The notes under the pieces are model-generated. The model did not search any database. It saw only the letters and a program-made list of their open reading frames with translations, and was not told the origin of the DNA. Shown one piece after another: positions 1 to 3,348 of a stretch of 5,254 nt of DNA; the first letter of the stretch is position 1, and every line of letters begins with the position of its first letter. Made by a program: the position numbers and the translations under genes. Source of the stretch: Cyanobacteria bacterium T3Sed10_376R1m (GTDB lineage: Bacteria > Cyanobacteriota > Cyanobacteriia > Cyanobacteriales > Cyanobacteriaceae); assembly GCA_003566215.1 (NCBI GenBank), contig PXEJ01000072.1, positions 1-5,254 of the forward strand. Reading direction: 5' to 3'.

Positions 1-1
1 A

Positions 2-187
2 TATACTACAAATAATTTATGTAGAGATGCTTATTCAATGACTAGAAAAGACATCGGACAAAGAGCCATTCAAGTAGCTTCATTTAATAGTTATGAACGT
101 GCTGAACAGTTCAGTCAATTTCTTCAGAAAAAAGTTGGTAGCGGTGAAGTGGGACAACCCAGTCGTATCGAAAAACCTCACCGTTAA
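2..187 (+). CDS. C-terminal end of a SPOR-like domain protein (5' partial)
   Basis: An open frame enters from the left edge and ends at TAA 185-187, giving about 61 residues. The segment IQVASFNSYERAEQFSQFL followed by G, E and V-G residues resembles a SPOR-type fold: a beta strand with a Q-V-x-S-F core, then a helix in which A and F recur. SPOR domains bind denuded septal peptidoglycan, and SPOR-like tails are common on cyanobacterial secreted or envelope proteins. The N-terminus, where a signal peptide or partner domain would sit, is outside the window, so location and full function cannot be judged. An internal ATG at 38 could start a very short protein, but the open frame continues upstream of it, so a longer protein is more likely. 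The family call rests on pattern only. Confidence 0.55.
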   Translation, partial: YTTNNLCRDAYSMTRKDIGQRAIQVASFNSYERAEQFSQFLQKKVGSGEVGQPSRIEKPHR

Positions 188-299
188 AGGAGAAAACATA
201 GAATTCGTGCAACTAAGGGCAATCTATGAATGTTTATCATTGTGATTAATTAGAAACACTCAAAGTACTAAAGGTTTTCCGCTACTTTGCCGATTTTGC
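188..299 (+). other. Untranslated stretch between the SPOR-like gene and its terminator
   Basis: No convincing gene is present. A strong Shine-Dalgarno-like AAAGGAG (186-192) overlaps the preceding stop codon but has no ATG at the right distance; a GTG at 207 would give only 12 codons. A perfect 7-bp inverted repeat, CAAAGTA (261-267) and TACTTTG (283-289), can form a hairpin just upstream of the terminator. This may be a structured 3' UTR or the body of a small RNA, but nothing identifies a known RNA family. Confidence 0.35.
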
Positions 300-333
300 A
301 CCTTCCCTAGCTTTACGTTGGGGAGGTTTTTTT
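300..333 (+). terminator. Rho-independent terminator after the SPOR-like gene
   Basis: ACCTTCCC (300-307) pairs with GGGGAGGT (320-327) over 8 bp with one G-U pair and a 12-nt loop. A run of seven T follows (327-333). It separates the upstream transcript from the oxygenase gene group. Confidence 0.85.
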
Positions 334-361
334 CTGAAAAATAATAATAAATAATATTTCT

Positions 362-853
362 ATGGTGAAAACTAATGTAACCACCATGAAACAACTAGGA
401 ATTATCGCAGACTTGCCCGAGCTTTATCAGTGGGTCAAAAAACATCAACAGATAATGACCCCCACCATTAGCCGTTACGCTCAGGGGCGGAAGGAACTCT
501 GGATTAAAAGGAAATGCTCATTGCAGAAAAACCCTGCAATATCCCAAGGCTATTTTGATAAACGCCTTTATCGTTTAGCTAATACTATTTTGCCCAATTT
601 TGATATTGGGCTATTCCTTTATTACCCACCCCACACTCAGATTACCCCCCACAAAGACCACTTTGTGTTTAATAACGATGCGGTTCTCATTAATCTAGGA
701 GATGCTATTTTTATTCATGATGGTAACGAATATCCCCTTACAGACGGGGCAGTATGGCAATTTAATTGTAAGATTACCCATGCCATTAAACCAGTCGATA
801 AGAACAGATATAGCTTCATCTTCTGGACACTCAACCCATCATTCAGGAGGTAG
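362..853 (+). CDS. 2-oxoglutarate/Fe(II)-dependent oxygenase (AlkB-like or small 2OG-FeII_Oxy type)
   Basis: This 163-aa protein is predicted to be a soluble double-stranded beta-helix oxygenase using Fe(II), 2-oxoglutarate and O2. The facial triad is visible: H97 and D99 in the motif HKD, and distal H140. R149, nine residues after H140, sits where the 2-oxoglutarate carboxylate is normally held (pattern H-x8-R-Y-S-F). The stretch from about 80 to 157 (GLFLYYPP, then HKDHF, VLINLGDAIF, and WQFNCKITHAI) has the strand order of AlkB and related enzymes. There is no membrane segment. The substrate is unknown: nucleic acid, protein or small-molecule hydroxylation are all possible. No good ribosome binding site precedes ATG 362; ATG 386 (M9) is an alternative start. 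The downstream 71-aa gene is tightly coupled. The superfamily is well supported; the AlkB label is only a resemblance. Confidence 0.8.
   Translation: MVKTNVTTMKQLGIIADLPELYQWVKKHQQIMTPTISRYAQGRKELWIKRKCSLQKNPAISQGYFDKRLYRLANTILPNFDIGLFLYYPPHTQITPHKDHFVFNNDAVLINLGDAIFIHDGNEYPLTDGAVWQFNCKITHAIKPVDKNRYSFIFWTLNPSFRR
845..850 (+). promoter_or_regulatory. Ribosome binding site AGGAGG that fixes a GTG start
   Basis: A consensus AGGAGG lies inside the last codons of the oxygenase gene, 6 nt before GTG 857. It supports the GTG as a real start and suggests translational coupling of the two genes. Confidence 0.75.
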
Positions 854-856
854 CCA

Positions 857-1072
857 GTGCAAGTAATACCATGGGATGGCGTTATTGAGCGCCTGAAGCA
901 TCACCGACAACGTCTTAAACTATCAAAGGACGATTGTAAACTCATTATTGATTTTCGCTATAACAAAAAATTCTATCAGCTGAATGATGCTGAATTGATT
1001 GATTTTGGTAAATATTTGAATAGTCTTTCTCCCCTTAAACCTGATAAAAGGAAAAGAAAAGAAAGTAAATAA
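857..1072 (+). CDS. Small basic protein of unknown function
   Basis: A 71-aa protein starts at GTG 857, chosen because of the AGGAGG 6 nt upstream. It begins 3 nt after the oxygenase stop, so the two are probably cotranscribed and translationally coupled. I do not recognise the family. Residues 5-60 look like mixed helix and strand (W6, an RLKHHRQRLKLS helix, then a FRYNKKFYQLNDAEL segment); the C-terminus is a highly charged tail (DKRKRKESK) suggestive of nucleic-acid contact. There is no membrane segment or metal motif. The last nine codons lie inside the first half of a sequence that recurs upstream of the tnpB frame (3272-3348), so this tail may have been added or shuffled with that element. 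A role as an accessory to the oxygenase is suggested only by position. Confidence 0.6.
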   Translation: MQVIPWDGVIERLKHHRQRLKLSKDDCKLIIDFRYNKKFYQLNDAELIDFGKYLNSLSPLKPDKRKRKESK

Positions 1073-1120
1073 ATAATAGTAACCATGGTGTAAATCAAGT
1101 AAATAGGTAATTACACCATG
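1043..1120 (+). repeat. Leader direct repeat, copy A (before the coiled-coil gene)
   Basis: This roughly 78-nt stretch runs from GATAAAAGG through to ATG 1118. It aligns collinearly with 3272-3348, which ends at ATG 3346. By eye the first 35 columns show about 32 matches with one 1-nt gap. The second half is more diverged but keeps GTGTAAA and TACAC in the same places. The distance from repeat start to ATG is 75 nt here and 74 nt in copy B. Confidence 0.6.
1084..1120 (+). promoter_or_regulatory. Perfect inverted repeat enclosing the start codon of the coiled-coil gene
   Basis: CATGGTGTAA (1084-1093) and TTACACCATG (1111-1120) are exact reverse complements separated by 17 nt. The right arm contains ATG 1118-1120. 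As DNA this could be an operator for a dimeric repressor; as RNA it forms a 10-bp hairpin that would hide the start codon. It has no following T run, so it is unlikely to be a terminator. A similar but shorter repeat precedes ATG 3346. Confidence 0.65.
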
Positions 1121-1525
1121 ATTAGCTCCGTTGATTATAGTATCCAAGCAGAACGTCAAATCTACTCACGGGAGGAAGATAAAAGAGAAGAACAGTCTCA
1201 AGCATGGATGAGAGATGTTCAGTCTGAATTAGAACAACAATATGGGTATCAAGTACCTGAACACCAAGCCCTCCTATTGCTTATCAAACAAGATAAAATT
1301 CCCATGATTCAAAGCAATCTCGAAAACACTCTGAAAGAAATAGAGAAAATAGAAGATTGTTTATTTACGCTCTTAGCTAAGAAAAAGCAGTTTAAAAGAG
1401 AGTTATTTGAAGCTAAGGAAGATTTATCAAAATTTGACCAAAAGCTGAAAGATGCTCGGGAGGATCATGAGACACTTGAAGCCCATGCTGAAATGGAATA
1501 CGAGCGTTTCATGATGGGCTACTAA
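1118..1525 (+). CDS. Coiled-coil protein of unknown function
   Basis: This 135-aa acidic, helical protein has no family I recognise. Residues 8-45 are rich in E, Q, R and K. Residues 67-125 carry regular hydrophobic positions spaced for a coiled coil (LENTLKEIEKIEDCLFTLL, then KKKQFKRELFEAKEDLSKF and KLKDAREDHETLEAH). There is no membrane segment, signal peptide or catalytic motif. A dimeric scaffold or DNA- or protein-binding accessory would fit, but that is inference. ATG 1118 is the first ATG of the frame and lies in the right arm of the 10-bp inverted repeat, so expression may be controlled at or near the start codon. It lies between the 71-aa gene and the SWIM gene on the same strand, with gaps of 45 and 76 nt. 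Confidence 0.65.
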   Translation: MISSVDYSIQAERQIYSREEDKREEQSQAWMRDVQSELEQQYGYQVPEHQALLLLIKQDKIPMIQSNLENTLKEIEKIEDCLFTLLAKKKQFKRELFEAKEDLSKFDQKLKDAREDHETLEAHAEMEYERFMMGY

Positions 1526-1546
1526 TTCCCACTTCCTAAAACTAAA

Positions 1547-1574
1547 AAGGAGAGAGTCTCATCACTTTCTCCTT
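1547..1574 (+). promoter_or_regulatory. Hairpin containing an AAGGAG sequence between coiled-coil and SWIM genes
   Basis: AAGGAGAGAG (1547-1556) can pair with CTTTCTCCTT (1565-1574) over 10 bp with one G-U and an 8-nt loop. No T run follows, so it is not a typical intrinsic terminator. It may be an attenuator, an RNA-processing or stabilising hairpin, or a weak terminator. Confidence 0.45.
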
Positions 1575-1601
1575 ATCATCAATCTTAAGAAACATATTAC
1601 T

Positions 1602-2039
1602 ATGAATTATAACACTCAATACCATCCATTTTTTAACAAAACTAACATCGTTAATTTTCTCGTCATCGATTACTCCGATATTGAGAGAATGTTCACGCTT
1701 CGTGACCGTTGCGTTATCCAGTTGGTTAATGGGCGATCGCACTCTATAAGATTTGAAGATTTAATCCCAGTCATGATGAGAGCGAGACATTCAAGAACCA
1801 AGGATTTAATAATTAAGCCTCATATTCATAAAGGTAATTATGGCATTTATTACGTTAGAAATCACTACAAAAACACTGAATATCAGGTAGCTATTAAAGG
1901 TGACAATCATCGCTGTACTTGTGAGGATTTTAAGGGGATTAATAGTTATGTCAATACTACCCCCAAGTTACCCTGTAAGCATATCTTAGCCACTAGAGAG
2001 TTTATTAAAAATTATGATTCATTATTAAAAGTGAAGTAG
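1602..2039 (+). CDS. SWIM zinc-finger domain protein
   Basis: This 145-aa protein carries a SWIM-type zinc-binding motif, C-x-C-x17-C-x-H: C105, C107, C125 and H127 (RCTCEDF and LPCKHIL). SWIM domains bind zinc and act in DNA or protein contacts, for example in SWI2/SNF2 ATPases, Mu-like transposases and recombination accessory proteins. Here the domain ends a small protein; residues 1-95 are a mixed alpha/beta N-terminal part with no ATPase or nuclease motif visible. The strand before the motif (TEYQVAIKGDNHRCTC) is the usual SWIM lead-in. ATG 1602 has no close ribosome binding site; the next in-frame ATG would remove conserved-looking residues. A terminator follows at 2047-2080, so this is the last gene of the group. 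DNA binding is likely by family, but its process is unknown. Confidence 0.8.
   Translation: MNYNTQYHPFFNKTNIVNFLVIDYSDIERMFTLRDRCVIQLVNGRSHSIRFEDLIPVMMRARHSRTKDLIIKPHIHKGNYGIYYVRNHYKNTEYQVAIKGDNHRCTCEDFKGINSYVNTTPKLPCKHILATREFIKNYDSLLKVK
1733..1740. repeat. HIP1 octamer (GCGATCGC)
   Basis: This palindromic octamer is strongly over-represented in many cyanobacterial genomes. Here it falls within the SWIM gene. Together with the copy at 3249 it supports a cyanobacterial host. Confidence 0.85.
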
Positions 2040-2046
2040 TCAGCGC

Positions 2047-2080
2047 ACCCAGGGTTATTGATTAATTCTGGGTATTTTTT
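2047..2080 (+). terminator. Rho-independent terminator after the SWIM gene
   Basis: ACCCAG (2047-2052) pairs with CTGGGT (2068-2073). Pairing can extend inward through 2057/2063, with two G-U pairs, to an 11-bp stem. A run of six T follows (2075-2080). It begins 8 nt after the SWIM stop codon. Confidence 0.9.
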
Positions 2081-2112
2081 AATAAAAGTAAAAAATTAAA
2101 AAGGTAAACATC

Positions 2113-2303
2113 ATGACTAAGAATCAAATTAAGGGCATCACTAACGAAATCAACAAAAAATTAGGCGATTATTCACTTTTAGATTCGCAATAGCGTTGAT
2201 TGGGTTAATTTGGGTGGCGATATTTTTTGGTAATTTTGATACACTTGTTTGGGTTGCCATGTTGTTTTACATAGTAAAGAGAAGATATGGATACAAGGAA
2301 TAA
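2113..2303 (+). pseudogene. Frameshifted small membrane protein
   Basis: ATG 2113, preceded by AAGG at 2101-2104, opens a 26-codon frame (MTKNQIKGITNEINKK...) ending at TAG 2191-2193. The frame one base back is open from about 2145 to TAA 2301-2303 and encodes a strongly hydrophobic stretch (FAIALIGLIWVAIFFGN, then TLVWVAMLFYIV) capped by a basic tail KRRYGYKE. That pattern suits one or two short transmembrane helices with a cytoplasmic positive end. The two halves make sense as one 63-residue membrane protein if a single -1 shift occurs, for example at the A6 run 2155-2160 or near CTTTTAG 2176-2182. A mutation, a sequencing error in the homopolymer, or programmed slippage are all possible. 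No family is recognised, and the product would be too small to assign a function. Confidence 0.45.
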
Positions 2304-2469
2304 AGTAGGGTACAGATTAGATTCTTCAAGATTTTGTTCCAGTTTTTTTCTTTATCGGAGATTGAGTAAAGATTATGAATTTTTGCCTACTACTAATGAA
2401 ATGATGATCCTTGCCAGTATGATTCATATTATGGTGAGAAGATTAGAAAAAATATACAGCAATATATAA
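2287..2469 (+). pseudogene. C-terminal remnant of an IS5-type DDE transposase
   Basis: The 60-codon frame contains, from residue 21 on (about nt 2347-2448), a segment LYRRLSKDYEFLPTTNEMM followed by ASMIHIMVRRLEK. This matches the well-known C-terminal signature of IS5/IS4-superfamily transposases (RRLSKDYE, then a threonine/serine-rich turn, then an MI-x-IM-x-RRL helix). Residues 1-20 do not look like transposase, and the expected upstream catalytic D and E regions are absent in every frame before it. It is therefore a scar of a mostly deleted insertion sequence. The ATG at 2287 overlaps the end of the broken membrane-protein gene by 17 nt and may be fortuitous. No terminal inverted repeat was found on the right side. 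Confidence 0.7.
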
Positions 2470-2523
2470 TTTCTAATCCTTCTTCAAACTTTTCAAACAG
2501 GTTCTGATTACAGTTTCTTACAT

Positions 2524-3003
2524 TTAGACAAACGTAATTTCCAACTCCACATTTGCTAAACCTAAAACACTACCAATCCCCCCCTTCACTTTCCACTCTT
2601 TCAGCTTAACGCGTTGTTGAATTAGAGTCCAGACCGATGACCATAAATTTTGTATCCAGGGAATAAGATGTGTTGTGATCCAAGATGTCATGTTTTTTAA
2701 TACTTGTGATGCTTGGTTTCTTTTGTTAGCATTGGCTGTTACAACTGACTGTAATAGTTTAGCAGTTGAATCTGCACATTGTATCTCTTTCATTAACTTT
2801 GTTACATTATCCATAACCGGTTCGTCTTCACTAGAAATCTCCTGGCTTATCTCTTGGACTGATTGCAGATTATTTTTAATGGTATCAAAATATTCCTGAT
2901 ATGCGTTTAGCTCAGTATATTCCTCTCGCTTAGTTTCATATTGTTCCTCAATTTCTGTAAGAAGACTAGAAGCGGCTGAATATAATATATCTTCAGTTGT
3001 CAT
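2524..3003 (-). CDS. Coiled-coil protein of unknown function with Trp-rich C-terminal region
   Basis: This 159-aa protein is the only complete minus-strand gene in the window. ATG 3003 is preceded by AGGA with 7-nt spacing and by a TATAAT box, so the start is well supported. Residues 10-55 are an acidic heptad-like helix (LLTEIEEQYETKREEYTEL and onward); 65-105 form a second helical region. Residues 105-137 carry five tryptophans (W108, W116, W121, W125, W137) in an amphipathic pattern. The end (EWKVKGGIGSVLGLANVELEITF) is a Gly-rich alternating-hydrophobic beta-type tail. No long transmembrane helix is evident, although 106-128 could lie on a membrane surface. I do not recognise the family. 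It is transcribed opposite to all its neighbours, which are broken or mobile genes, so it may have arrived as a cargo gene or survived their insertions. Confidence 0.7.
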   Translation of the reverse strand: MTTEDILYSAASSLLTEIEEQYETKREEYTELNAYQEYFDTIKNNLQSVQEISQEISSEDEPVMDNVTKLMKEIQCADSTAKLLQSVVTANANKRNQASQVLKNMTSWITTHLIPWIQNLWSSVWTLIQQRVKLKEWKVKGGIGSVLGLANVELEITFV

Positions 3004-3010
3004 TTATATT

Positions 3011-3014
3011 TCCT
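3011..3014 (-). promoter_or_regulatory. Ribosome binding site for the minus-strand gene
   Basis: On the minus strand AGGA lies 7 nt before ATG 3003, which supports this start. Confidence 0.55.
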
Positions 3015-3026
3015 ATTGTTTTTCTA

Positions 3027-3032
3027 ATTATA
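3027..3032 (-). promoter_or_regulatory. -10 promoter element (TATAAT) for the minus-strand gene
   Basis: A perfect TATAAT on the minus strand lies 24-29 nt upstream of the ATG. No convincing -35 hexamer sits 16-18 nt before it. Cyanobacterial promoters often work without one. Confidence 0.5.
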
Positions 3033-3060
3033 GCAATTATCGTGGTTACGGAGTACAAAA

Positions 3061-3096
3061 AGATCCCTCTAAATCGCCCTTAATAAGGGGGACTTG
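3061..3096. repeat. Cyanobacterial MITE-like palindromic repeat fragment
   Basis: The stretch beginning GATCCCTCTAAATCGCCC, then TTAATAAGGGGGACTTG, resembles a repeat family abundant in cyanobacteria (consensus close to GATCCCCCTAAATCCCC followed by TTAA and AGGGGGACTT). The core CCCTTA (3077-3082) and TAAGGG (3084-3089) forms a hairpin. Such units are thought to be non-autonomous terminal repeats of insertion sequences. This copy appears diverged and solitary. Confidence 0.6.
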
Positions 3097-3248
3097 AGAA
3101 GAATAAATGTATCTCATAATTATAAAAAATGCTATATTTTTTTAATAATCACACAACTATATATTAGACTCTAAAAGATAGTTACATCTTATTTATAAAT
3201 AGCAATAAAATATTTCTTAAACAGTATGTTTTTGTTCTTGATTAGTGT

Positions 3249-3256
3249 GCGATCGC
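3249..3256. repeat. HIP1 octamer (GCGATCGC)
   Basis: Second copy in the window, in the intergenic stretch just before leader repeat copy B. Confidence 0.85.
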
Positions 3257-3271
3257 CTTCAAAGAAGAAAA

Positions 3272-3348
3272 GATAAAAGGAAAGAAAAAAAAGTAAATTA
3301 ATAATATTCCTACAGTGTAAACAAATTTAAAAAAGATACACTGTCATG
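3272..3348 (+). repeat. Leader direct repeat, copy B (before the tnpB frame)
   Basis: This is the diverged partner of 1043-1120. It contains its own inverted repeat, ACAGTGTA (3312-3319) and TACACTGT (3337-3344), perfect over 8 bp with a 17-nt spacer and placed one base before ATG 3346. The first half also matches the 3' end of the 71-aa gene, so this may be the leftover 3' end and leader of a lost paralogous gene pair. Confidence 0.55.

Larger units (their letters stand above)
3004..3345. other. Intergenic stretch of about 340 bases
   Basis: No gene is visible in any frame. It holds the -10 box and ribosome binding site of the minus-strand gene at its left end, a MITE-like palindromic repeat (3061-3096), an AT-rich featureless part (3097-3245), a HIP1 octamer (3249-3256), and the leader direct repeat copy B (3272-3348). 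Confidence 0.6.

Noticed and set aside
186..245. Leader peptide after the strong AAAGGAG at 186-192
   Set aside because: The only canonical start (GTG 207) is 14 nt away and gives 12 codons with no regulatory pattern such as a run of one amino acid.
1088..1116. NtcA-type site (GTA-N8-TAC) in the inverted repeat
   Set aside because: The spacing does not fit: the core arms are 19 nt apart, and the inner GTAATTAC has only two bases between the half sites.
923..1159. Minus-strand 78-codon ORF
   Set aside because: It overlaps two better-supported plus-strand genes, has no ribosome binding site, and its product is low-complexity from AT-rich DNA.
1542..1742. Minus-strand 66-codon ORF antisense to the SWIM gene
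   Set aside because: It has no ribosome binding site and lies opposite the conserved N-terminal part of a recognised protein.
2675..2899. Plus-strand 74-codon ORF with hydrophobic stretches
   Set aside because: It is antisense to the well-signalled minus-strand gene at 2524-3003 and has no start signals.
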